From: Acholeplasmatales bacterium
GTDB taxonomy: Bacteria > Bacillota_I > Bacilli_A > Acholeplasmatales > Anaeroplasmataceae
Reading direction: 5' to 3'
NCBI GenBank assembly: GCA_900770055.1
Contig: CAAGJD010000094.1
Span: 1-6,333, forward strand
Length of the DNA stretch: 6,333 bases
Shown in pieces: positions 1 through 6,259 of the stretch (position 1 is the stretch's first letter; each line of letters starts with the position of its first letter). A program made the translations under genes and the position numbers. Below the pieces are notes generated by a model that saw only the letters and a program-made list of their open reading frames with translations, made no database searches and was not told where the DNA came from.

Positions 1-1392
1 ACCAAGCTCTTCCATATCTTTAATTAAAGTAGCCTCTGTATATCTACTTTTTGGTTCTGTTTCTTTATCTAAAATAACTATATCTAATGCATTATAGCCA
101 TCACCTAAATTGAAATTAGGTAATAAGCTATTTTCATCTTCTGTATCTTTACCATATACTTTAAGATAGCCATCAAACATTAATTGAGAGCCTGTAGTAG
201 TCCAAACTGAATCGACATTTGTAAATAGAACAGTTGTCGAATTAAAAATAGCAGCTGACATTAATGAAGATAATGTTCTTTTATAAATTAAATTATAAAG
301 CTTATATTCATCATTAGTTAGATAATCTTTAACTGAATCAGGAGTTCTTAAAATTGATGTAGGTCTAATACCCTCATGGGCATCCTGCATATTTTTTTGA
401 CCCTTTATCTTAACAGTACCTAAATATTTAGTACCATAATTAGCTAAAATATAGTCTGATGCTTCTTTAACAAAAGAATCAGAAAGTCTTGTTGAATCTG
501 TACGCATATAAGTAATTAAACCGACATTTTCACTACCAATAGCCTTACCTTCATAAAGACTTTGGGCAATACGCATAGTCTTTGATGAATCAAAGCCTAG
601 CTTATTAGAGGCTTCCTGCTGCATAGTAGAGGTTGTAAAGGTAGGGGCTGAATTTCTTTTAATCTGTTTTGTGTTAATATCAGATACTATAAAAGAATTT
701 AATCTACCCTTAAGCGTATCTAAAATACTTCTGTCAAGTATTCTATGCTTAGAATCTATCTTCATATCGCCTATTTTTGATAGTTTTAACTTAAATGTAG
801 GGAAATGTGCTTCCATTTCATAATACTTTACAGGTACAAACGCAAGTATTTCCTTTTCAAGATTAACAATTAACATCAAAGCTACACTTTGAACACGTCC
901 AGCACTTTTTGATGCAATTTTCTTTTGAAGTAGCTTAGAAAGCTTAAAGCCTAAAATTCTATCAATCATTCTTCTAGCTTCTTGGCTATCTACCATTCTC
1001 ATATTGATTTTTTCAGGATTATTTAAGGCTTCATTTACAGCATGTTTCGTAATCTCTTGAAATGATATTCTATTTTCTTGTGATAAATCTAAATCAAGTA
1101 TTCTTGCAAGATGATAAGCGATAGCCTCTCCCTCTCTATCGGGGTCGGTTGCAAGATATACCATTTTACCTTTACATGCTTTTTTTAAAGAATCAACTAG
1201 GGCTACCTTATCCTTCATTATTTGATAATTAGGGATAAAGCCGGCATCAATATCAATACCTAAGCCTTCTTTTCCTTTAGTTGCAAGATCACAAATATGA
1301 CCTTTTGAGGATAATACTGTATATCCAGATCCTAAATATGATGAAATTGTTTTTGATTTACTTGGTGACTCTACAATTATGATTTTATTCAT
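1..1392 (-). CDS. topA: DNA topoisomerase I (type IA), N-terminal 464 residues, cut by window edge
   Basis: This is the 5' part of a type IA topoisomerase, which relaxes negatively supercoiled DNA by cutting one strand through a 5'-phosphotyrosine. It reads open from ATG at 1392 to base 1 with no stop. I translated it by hand. The TOPRIM domain comes first: Glu8 in IIVESPSKSKT, the SSKGHICDLAT segment, then TDPDREGEA with Asp83, Asp85 and Glu87 binding Mg2+. SAGRVQSVAL (about 163-172) follows. The catalytic tyrosine is Tyr295 in GLITYMRTDST, with Arg297 beside it, and HEGIRPT is at 339-345, where most relatives have HEAIRPT. The visible part ends in RYTEATLIKDMEELG, just before the expected IGRPSTYA motif. 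Family members are often near 690 residues, so the core C-terminus and any zinc fingers lie outside. The start is supported by AAGGAG seven bases upstream and by its own promoter. Identity is essentially certain. Confidence 0.97.
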   Translation of the reverse strand, partial: MNKIIIVESPSKSKTISSYLGSGYTVLSSKGHICDLATKGKEGLGIDIDAGFIPNYQIMKDKVALVDSLKKACKGKMVYLATDPDREGEAIAYHLARILDLDLSQENRISFQEITKHAVNEALNNPEKINMRMVDSQEARRMIDRILGFKLSKLLQKKIASKSAGRVQSVALMLIVNLEKEILAFVPVKYYEMEAHFPTFKLKLSKIGDMKIDSKHRILDRSILDTLKGRLNSFIVSDINTKQIKRNSAPTFTTSTMQQEASNKLGFDSSKTMRIAQSLYEGKAIGSENVGLITYMRTDSTRLSDSFVKEASDYILANYGTKYLGTVKIKGQKNMQDAHEGIRPTSILRTPDSVKDYLTNDEYKLYNLIYKRTLSSLMSAAIFNSTTVLFTNVDSVWTTTGSQLMFDGYLKVYGKDTEDENSLLPNFNLGDGYNALDIVILDKETEPKSRYTEATLIKDMEELG

Positions 1393-1399
1393 ACAATTT

Positions 1400-1405
1400 C
1401 TCCTT
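1400..1405 (-). promoter_or_regulatory. Ribosome binding site of topA
   Basis: AAGGAG on the minus strand, followed by a 7-base spacer and the ATG at 1392. Both sequence and spacing are near ideal, and it fixes the topA start. Confidence 0.85.
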
Positions 1406-1425
1406 ATCATCTTTGACAATTTATA

Positions 1426-1454
1426 ATATTAGAGCAATTTATTTATCTTGTCAA
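1426..1454 (-). promoter_or_regulatory. Sigma-A-type promoter of topA
   Basis: On the minus strand a perfect -35 box TTGACA (1454-1449) is followed after exactly 17 bases by TAATAT (1431-1426), which matches the -10 consensus at four of six positions. Transcription would begin near 1419, giving a leader of roughly 25-30 bases that carries the AAGGAG site. The promoter lies downstream of the rnhB terminator-like hairpin, so topA can be expressed separately from the upstream operon. The -35 box sits in an 11-base odd palindrome, described under findings. Inferred from sequence only. Confidence 0.65.
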
Positions 1455-1512
1455 GAAAAAAATTTTCATAAATTTATTAGTATTTTTCAGTTTTTGAAAT
1501 TTTCTATCCTTA

Positions 1513-1530
1513 TATTATATATATATAATA
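1513..1530. repeat. 18-bp perfect AT palindrome
   Basis: The bases from 1513 to 1530 consist only of A and T and equal their own reverse complement (TATTATATA then TATATAATA). It directly follows the hairpin downstream of rnhB and lies about 60 bases upstream of the topA -35 box. It may simply form the A/U-rich tail of the terminator, or be an easily melted stretch. In AT-rich DNA such palindromes also arise by chance. Confidence 0.4.
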
Positions 1531-1533
1531 AAG

Positions 1534-1559
1534 GGACAGATTTATTACTAAACCTGTCC
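1534..1559 (-). terminator. Hairpin after rnhB, probable intrinsic terminator
   Basis: On the minus strand GGACAGGTTTA and TAAATCTGTCC pair as an 11-bp stem with a single G-U wobble, closing a four-base GTAA loop (GNRA type). The stem starts 7 bases after the rnhB stop codon. It is followed by CTTTATTATATATAT, which is U/A-rich but lacks a long unbroken U run, so termination may be partial. Read on the plus strand the stem is followed by a run of A, so it should not terminate that strand. Position, stem quality and the promoter just beyond support a transcription boundary between rnhB and topA. Confidence 0.65.
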
Positions 1560-1566
1560 AAAAAAA

Positions 1567-2238
1567 TTATTTTTTATCATCAAATTCTAAATCTAATGTT
1601 AACTGTTTATCCTTAGCTATGTATTTAGATACAGGATAAAAGGATTTACGATGAATTTTACATGGTCCATATTTTTCTAAGGCCTCAACATGCATCTTTG
1701 TACAATAGCCCTTATGTCTTTTAAAGCCATAATTAGGATATTTAATATCCATTTTTTCCATATATTGATCTCTTGTTACCTTCGCTAAAATTGAGGCTGC
1801 GGCGATACTTGCAGATAGTGCATCACCATGAATAATTGATTTATTAGAGATTTCAAGCTCATCAAGTGGCATTGCATCAATTAAGACATAATCTGGTTTA
1901 GTCTCAATTGTATTAATAGCCTCAAGCATACCTTTTTTTGTTGCAGCATAGATATTAAGCTCATCAATTTCATCCTCATAAATAAATACTACCTTATAAT
2001 CTATTGCCTCTCTAACAATTATTTTATAAAGCTCTTCTCTTTTTTTCTCTGAAAGCTGCTTAGAATCATTAAGTCCAGGAATTCTTAAAAATGGTGGCAA
2101 TATACATGATGCGACAACTACAGGACCAGCAAGAGGACCTCTACCAGCCTCATCAACACCACATACTAGATGATAGCCATCATCATATAATTCTTCTTCA
2201 AATTTATAAATATTAATCTCTGTCTTCTGGCTTTTCAT
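1567..2238 (-). CDS. rnhB: Ribonuclease HII
   Basis: RNase HII cuts the RNA strand of RNA-DNA hybrids and nicks 5' of single ribonucleotides left in DNA, starting ribonucleotide excision repair in the cytoplasm. The 223-residue protein is close to the usual 200-255. Its N-terminal CGVDEAGRGPLAGP supplies catalytic Asp29 and Glu30, and the GRG loop reads the ribonucleotide junction. LNDSKQLS follows at 56-63. LIDAMPL gives Asp121, and HGDALSASIAAASILAKVTRD gives Asp139, completing the expected DEDD metal site. YPNYGFKRHKGY (about 167-178) is also a family hallmark. The ATG at 2238 has AGGAG 9 bases upstream and lies inside the end of rbgA, overlapping it by 26 bp in another frame, so translation of the two is probably coupled. 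The rbgA-rnhB pair is common in Firmicutes. A hairpin follows the TAA stop directly. Identity is certain. Confidence 0.97.
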   Translation of the reverse strand: MKSQKTEINIYKFEEELYDDGYHLVCGVDEAGRGPLAGPVVVASCILPPFLRIPGLNDSKQLSEKKREELYKIIVREAIDYKVVFIYEDEIDELNIYAATKKGMLEAINTIETKPDYVLIDAMPLDELEISNKSIIHGDALSASIAAASILAKVTRDQYMEKMDIKYPNYGFKRHKGYCTKMHVEALEKYGPCKIHRKSFYPVSKYIAKDKQLTLDLEFDDKK

Positions 2239-3070
2239 AGCTCATCGCTCCTATCTTCATACTCCTAAGTTCATTCATTACTATCGTACAGGCTCTTGAA
2301 GTATCGATAATACCACCTTTTAACATACATCCTCTTTTTTGACCAATTTGTTCAAGTATTAGGTATGGATCCTCTTCTAGATGATCTAGATTATATCTAG
2401 ATTTTAAGAGCTCTGGATATTCATTTTTTAGATAATCTAGTGATTTAACACAAACCTCTTCTAAATCAAGGATTTCATCCTTTATTGAACCACACATCGC
2501 AAGCTTTAAGCCAACCTCTTGGTCCTCAAACTTAGGCCATAATATACCAGGTGTATCTAAAAGCATTAAATCATCTGTTATTTTTATCCAGGTTTGAGAT
2601 TTTGTAACGCCTGGCTTATCTCCAACAGCTACAGCCTTTCTTTTAGCTAGTGTATTAATTATTGTCGATTTGCCAACATTAGGAATACCCATAATAATAG
2701 CTTTAATTTGATTATTTGTTATTCCTTTAGCTCTTCTTTTTTCAAATACTTCCTTAAGTGCAAGCCTACAGTAAGGGACAACATTTTTAATGTTATAATT
2801 AGTTATTGAATCAATATCTAAGGATAATATATTTTTATTTTTATAATATTCCATCCACTTCTTTGTAACTAATGGATCAGCAATACTACTTTTACATAAA
2901 AGTATTAGTCTTGGCTTATCTTTAACAATTTCATCTATCATAGGATTAGTTGATGAATAAGGAATTCTTGCATCCTTAAGTTCAATAATCAAATCTACCA
3001 TCTTTACTTTTTCACTTATTTCTCTTTTAGCCTTAGCCATATGGCCAGGAAACCATTGAATTATTGCCAT
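2213..3070 (-). CDS. rbgA: Ribosome biogenesis GTPase RbgA/YlqF (circularly permuted), with degenerate G4 motif
   Basis: RbgA is a GTPase needed for a late step of 50S subunit assembly; in Bacillus subtilis its loss stalls particles lacking uL16. The 285-residue protein aligns by eye along its whole length with B. subtilis RbgA (282 residues). It opens with IQWFPGHMAKAKRE, where His10 matches the proposed catalytic histidine. In the permuted order G4 comes first but reads Cys59-Lys-Ser-Ser62 instead of NKxD. G1 is GIPNVGKST (128-136), the G2 region is PGVTKSQ (153-159) and G3 is DTPGILWPKFED (172-183). The C-terminal RNA-binding helical domain keeps the EQIGQKRGCMLKGG segment. AGGAG six bases before the ATG supports the start. 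It lies 9 bp after lepB and overlaps rnhB by 26 bp, so it is inside the operon. Family identity is certain; the effect of the altered G4 on nucleotide specificity is unknown. Confidence 0.96.
   Translation of the reverse strand: MAIIQWFPGHMAKAKREISEKVKMVDLIIELKDARIPYSSTNPMIDEIVKDKPRLILLCKSSIADPLVTKKWMEYYKNKNILSLDIDSITNYNIKNVVPYCRLALKEVFEKRRAKGITNNQIKAIIMGIPNVGKSTIINTLAKRKAVAVGDKPGVTKSQTWIKITDDLMLLDTPGILWPKFEDQEVGLKLAMCGSIKDEILDLEEVCVKSLDYLKNEYPELLKSRYNLDHLEEDPYLILEQIGQKRGCMLKGGIIDTSRACTIVMNELRSMKIGAMSYEKPEDRD
2248..2252 (-). promoter_or_regulatory. Ribosome binding site of rnhB, inside rbgA
   Basis: AGGAG on the minus strand, 9 bases before the rnhB ATG at 2238 and inside the last codons of rbgA. 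A ribosome finishing rbgA passes over the site, so start choice and coupling are both plausible. A closer out-of-frame ATG (2245-2243) belongs to the rbgA reading frame and is not a start of rnhB. Confidence 0.7.
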
Positions 3071-3076
3071 AACCTA

Positions 3077-3081
3077 CTCCT
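3077..3081 (-). promoter_or_regulatory. Ribosome binding site of rbgA, overlapping the lepB stop
   Basis: AGGAG with a 6-base spacer to the rbgA ATG at 3070. The lepB stop codon TAG (3082-3080) shares its last two bases with this site, so terminating lepB ribosomes sit on the rbgA initiation region. Confidence 0.8.
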
Positions 3082-3877
3082 AAAAAAATGAAAATTTATT
3101 TATTGGAAGGATTCTTAAAAATACCTTTCCAAAGACATCCTTTCTATCAACAAGTCCAAATATTCTTGAATCATAGGAATCCTCTCGATTATCTCCTACA
3201 ACATAAAGCTTACCATGAGGTATTTTTATTTTTGTATCCTTATCAGCTAGAATATCTAAGTCTTTTGCAATTTGTATAAAATTATCATAATCTATTAAAT
3301 ATTCCTCAATACCATTTACATATACCTTACCATTAAAATACGTGAAAACATCTCCACCTGCTGCAACAACTCTTTTAATATAAAAGCTATTCTTACCTGT
3401 ATAATTATAGGCATCTATGACAACTATATCTCCTCTTTTTTCTTCAAAAAAGTTGTTAACACATAATACCTTTTCTCCTGTTTCAAAGGTTGGCAACATT
3501 GAATCACCAACAACTGTACAAGGAGTTATGACATTAATCATCATAAATAAAAACAATGCTAGTACCTTAAATATGAAATATGGAATATCAATTATTTTAT
3601 CACATTTTGTAATAGGTTCTATCCAATCTAGCTTAAATAGTTTAATTACAATCACTATAAAAAGCATTATTACTGTTATAGTAAGTGATGCATAAAGTGC
3701 AACAAAATAGGCAGTTAGTGCTACACCATGTAAGGTAGTTGAAATACTACCAAATACATTAGCAAAGACATTTATTCTATTTGCACATAAAAATGTTATC
3801 AAAAACAAAATGAATAAAACAACCATCCATATTGCATATTTAATTATTAATTTGTTTAGTTTTTTTGTTTTTTCCAT
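3080..3877 (-). CDS. lepB: Type I signal peptidase with three predicted membrane segments
   Basis: Signal peptidase I removes signal peptides from exported proteins on the outer face of the cytoplasmic membrane, using a Ser-Lys dyad. The catalytic domain fills the C-terminal half: GDSMLPTF with nucleophile Ser126, RGDIVV (148-153), YIKRVVAAGGD with general base Lys168, and GDNREDSYDSRIFG (228-241). The 265-residue protein has an unusual front. Hydrophobic stretches lie at about 13-32, 51-81 and 98-118, with basic residues at the N-terminus and in the loop near 79-94. Three spans with the N-terminus inside put the catalytic domain outside, as required. B. subtilis SipS has one span. The ATG at 3877 shares its A with the TAA of the translocase gene, and I see no good Shine-Dalgarno site before it, so translation probably depends on coupling. 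Its stop lies in the rbgA ribosome binding site. The enzyme class is certain; the span count is a reading of hydrophobicity. Confidence 0.95.
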   Translation of the reverse strand: MEKTKKLNKLIIKYAIWMVVLFILFLITFLCANRINVFANVFGSISTTLHGVALTAYFVALYASLTITVIMLFIVIVIKLFKLDWIEPITKCDKIIDIPYFIFKVLALFLFMMINVITPCTVVGDSMLPTFETGEKVLCVNNFFEEKRGDIVVIDAYNYTGKNSFYIKRVVAAGGDVFTYFNGKVYVNGIEEYLIDYDNFIQIAKDLDILADKDTKIKIPHGKLYVVGDNREDSYDSRIFGLVDRKDVFGKVFLRILPINKFSFF

Positions 3878-6243
3878 TATTCATCAACACCAAATATTTT
3901 ATTTAATTGGTATAGGTCAACTAAGATGTCTCTTGGCTTAGTGCCATTTTTAGGTGATACAATTTTCATATTTTCAAGTAAAGTAACAATTCTTGAGGCT
4001 CTATTAAAGCCAAGTGCGAACTGGGCTTGAATGGAATTAATTGAACAAACATTATTTTCAACACAATATACGGCAATGCTGTAAAGAAGCTCATCATTTT
4101 CTCCTTGGGCATCCTTACCACCACCAATGCCACCTTGGCTCTTAATAATGCTATTTCTTAAATCCTCATGCGTGAAAATAAAATCAGGGTCATATCTATC
4201 TGTAATATATTGACAAATAGCTTCAATTTCTTCATCAGGAAGATATGCTCCTTGAGCACGAAGTGGATTACCAGTATTTTTAATAATCATATCGCCTCGA
4301 CCAAGTAAGCTTTCAGCACCTATTTCATCTAAAATAGTTTGAGAATCAACTTGAGATGCAACTCTAAAGGCAATACGACAAGGTACATTAGCCTTAATTG
4401 TACCATTAACAACACTTACAGTTGGTCTTTGGGTTGCAAGAATTATATGCATACCACAGGCTCTAGCCTTTTGAGCAAGTCTAACAATACATTCATTAAC
4501 CTCATTACCACATTGCATAACTAAGTCATTAAATTCATCAACGACAATAACAATATATGGCATTGGAGGTAATGTTGGATTTTGTTTTCGCTTTTCATAA
4601 TAATCTGTAATCTTCTTTGCTCTATTTCTAGCAAAAACATCATATCTTCTTTCCATTTCTTCACAAGCCCATTTTAAAGCCTCAGTTGCTTCAACTGGGT
4701 CTGAAATAACGGGAGTTGCAAGATGAGGTAGATTATTATAGAAAGCTAGCTCTACTCTTTTTGGGTCAACTAAAATAAGCTTTAATGTATCAGGAGAGTT
4801 CTTAGCTAATAATGATACTAAAATAGTATTAATAGAAACACTCTTACCTGATTGAGTCGCACCAGCAATTAAGCAGTGTGGCATATCTGTAATATCTTGA
4901 TAAACTGGAGAACCATCAATATTTTTACCTAAAGCAACTCTTAATGGCTTGCCATCATTCATAAATTTCTCATCAATAATATCACCAAATTTAACAACAT
5001 CCGCTACATCATTAGGTGCCTCTATACCAATAGTATTTTTACCAGGAATAGGTGATTGAATACGTATTGATGTTGCTTGAAGGTTCATTTGAAGGTTATC
5101 ATAGATTTGATTTACCTTTTTAACATTAACACCAGGTGATAGCATAATTTCATAAAGTGTAAAGGCAGGACCCTTTGTATACGAAATAACCTCACCATCA
5201 ATGCCAAAGGCCTTGAAGGTTTCATTAATAATTTCTTTCTTTTCCTCAAGCCATGCAGGATGCTCATCAATTACTTTAGTATTCTTAGGGAATAATGAAG
5301 CATAAGGGATTTCATAATTATCATATTTATTAAAACTAATCTCAACCTCTTCCTTATTTTCAGGCTTATGAGCTGGTGCTTCTTTAGGCACTTCATTGCT
5401 TGGTTCTTTTATACCATAATTTTCTTGAGCCTGCTTAATAGCCTCTTCAATTGTAAGATTTTTATCTACAGCAGGATTTGAATATTCTTCAACTACTATT
5501 TCATCTTCAAATGTTATTTCCGGTGCTTCCATATTTGGAATATCATCAAATGATAAATCATCATCACCAATTGGATTATCAAATTTAAGCTCTGGCTTTT
5601 CTGAAACCTCATTTAAGAAAGATGGAATATTTGCTTGAGTAGGCTTAGGCATATTTTCATCATATGAATTATGCTCATAATAATCAGTTTCATTATCAAC
5701 ACCAATTCTAATACCTAATAATTGATCTAGATCATCAATATTTTCATCAAAATTATCTGGTATCTTAATACCATCTACTGGCTCATTAACAACATCTATA
5801 GCATCCTCAACAAATGAGATATCTGGATACTTTTTAGAATCCTCATCTCTTTTTCTTCTAATTTCTTCAAGCTCTTTATTAGTCTCAGTGGCATTTTCTT
5901 CATACCCACCACCAGCATATTCGATAATCTTTTTATTATTTAATACATTAAATTCATAATATTCACTACCATATTTTGCAATTATTTCTTCCTTTGTATA
6001 ATGCTTAATATCCTCAGGTCTTAAATAATCATATCCTAAATCAACATCCATTGTTCCGGAATTATCAGTAAATGCTTTTCTATCTACTACCTGGGAACCA
6101 AAATAAGGAGATGCAACCTTAGATGGTTCAAATACCTTTTTACCAAAGCGATGCTCCTGTGGCTTATATATTTGATATATTATAAACTTTTCTTCATCTT
6201 CTAACATACTTTGTATTGAATTATTCTTTTTCTTCTTTTTCAC
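3877..6243 (-). CDS. FtsK/SpoIIIE-family DNA translocase, soluble SftA-like type
   Basis: This hexameric ATP-driven DNA pump should clear or align chromosome DNA at the division septum. I place the start at GTG 6243 (788 residues) because AGGAG lies 7 bases upstream; an in-frame ATG at 6267 would add 8 residues but has no ribosome binding site and overlaps the preceding gene. Numbering here is from the GTG. No membrane span is present, unlike FtsK or SpoIIIE and like B. subtilis SftA (YtpS). A lysine-rich start and a PSKVASPYFG motif (40-49) lead into a long acidic, probably disordered linker (about 62-305). The alpha domain is about 310-415. The RecA-like beta domain has Walker A GATQSGKS (461-468), DPKRVELAFYN, Walker B VVDEFNDL (Asp569, Glu570), ATQRPTV and LLGRGDM. 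The C-terminal winged-helix gamma domain (about 717-780, GFNRASRIV) would read polar DNA motifs such as KOPS/SRS. The family is certain; the SftA subtype is inferred. Confidence 0.93.
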   Translation of the reverse strand: MKKKKKNNSIQSMLEDEEKFIIYQIYKPQEHRFGKKVFEPSKVASPYFGSQVVDRKAFTDNSGTMDVDLGYDYLRPEDIKHYTKEEIIAKYGSEYYEFNVLNNKKIIEYAGGGYEENATETNKELEEIRRKRDEDSKKYPDISFVEDAIDVVNEPVDGIKIPDNFDENIDDLDQLLGIRIGVDNETDYYEHNSYDENMPKPTQANIPSFLNEVSEKPELKFDNPIGDDDLSFDDIPNMEAPEITFEDEIVVEEYSNPAVDKNLTIEEAIKQAQENYGIKEPSNEVPKEAPAHKPENKEEVEISFNKYDNYEIPYASLFPKNTKVIDEHPAWLEEKKEIINETFKAFGIDGEVISYTKGPAFTLYEIMLSPGVNVKKVNQIYDNLQMNLQATSIRIQSPIPGKNTIGIEAPNDVADVVKFGDIIDEKFMNDGKPLRVALGKNIDGSPVYQDITDMPHCLIAGATQSGKSVSINTILVSLLAKNSPDTLKLILVDPKRVELAFYNNLPHLATPVISDPVEATEALKWACEEMERRYDVFARNRAKKITDYYEKRKQNPTLPPMPYIVIVVDEFNDLVMQCGNEVNECIVRLAQKARACGMHIILATQRPTVSVVNGTIKANVPCRIAFRVASQVDSQTILDEIGAESLLGRGDMIIKNTGNPLRAQGAYLPDEEIEAICQYITDRYDPDFIFTHEDLRNSIIKSQGGIGGGKDAQGENDELLYSIAVYCVENNVCSINSIQAQFALGFNRASRIVTLLENMKIVSPKNGTKPRDILVDLYQLNKIFGVDE

Positions 6244-6250
6244 GATATCT

Positions 6251-6255
6251 CTCCT
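6251..6255 (-). promoter_or_regulatory. Ribosome binding site that sets a GTG start for the translocase gene
   Basis: Minus-strand AGGAG (within GAGGAGAG) is followed by the 7-base spacer AGATATC and GTG at 6243. The in-frame ATGs at 6267 and 6258 lack any purine-rich site at a workable distance, and the one at 6258 lies across the site's own 5' edge. This favours the GTG start and leaves 16 bp between this gene and the upstream stop. Confidence 0.7.
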
Positions 6256-6259
6256 CATC

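Noticed and set aside
1413..1427. Possible plus-strand promoter (TTGACA at 1413-1418 and TATAAT at 1422-1427)
   Set aside because: The two boxes are only 3 bp apart, and no good -10 box lies 16-18 bp after the TTGACA. There is also no plus-strand gene for it to serve.
1514..1542. Second topA promoter using the TATAAT inside the AT palindrome
   Set aside because: The sequence 17 bp upstream on the minus strand (AATCTG) falls in the hairpin stem and does not resemble a -35 box.
1413..1616. Plus-strand open frame of 67 codons across the rnhB-topA gap
   Set aside because: It runs through the promoter, hairpin and AT palindrome and into the end of rnhB. The product is a compositionally biased I/L/K/F/Y peptide with no family features, and I see no convincing ribosome binding site. 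It is a by-product of AT-rich spacer sequence.
3088..3279. Plus-strand open frame antisense to the end of lepB
   Set aside because: It lies entirely within the well-supported catalytic domain of lepB and shows no domain or motif of its own.
3417..3695. Plus-strand open frame of 92 codons antisense to the middle of lepB
   Set aside because: The hydrophobic, Ile/Ser/Thr-rich product mirrors the membrane-span codons of lepB on the other strand. No independent coding signal is visible.
4339..4524. Plus-strand open frame antisense to the translocase motor domain
   Set aside because: It overlaps the conserved ATQRP/LLGRGDM region of the translocase, and its Asn/Ser/Thr-rich product resembles no known family.
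5310..6060. Acidic, low-complexity stretch of the translocase considered as a separate gene or an inserted element
   Set aside because: The frame is continuous with both the N-terminal motif and the motor domain, and base composition matches the flanks. Long disordered linkers are normal in FtsK-family proteins.
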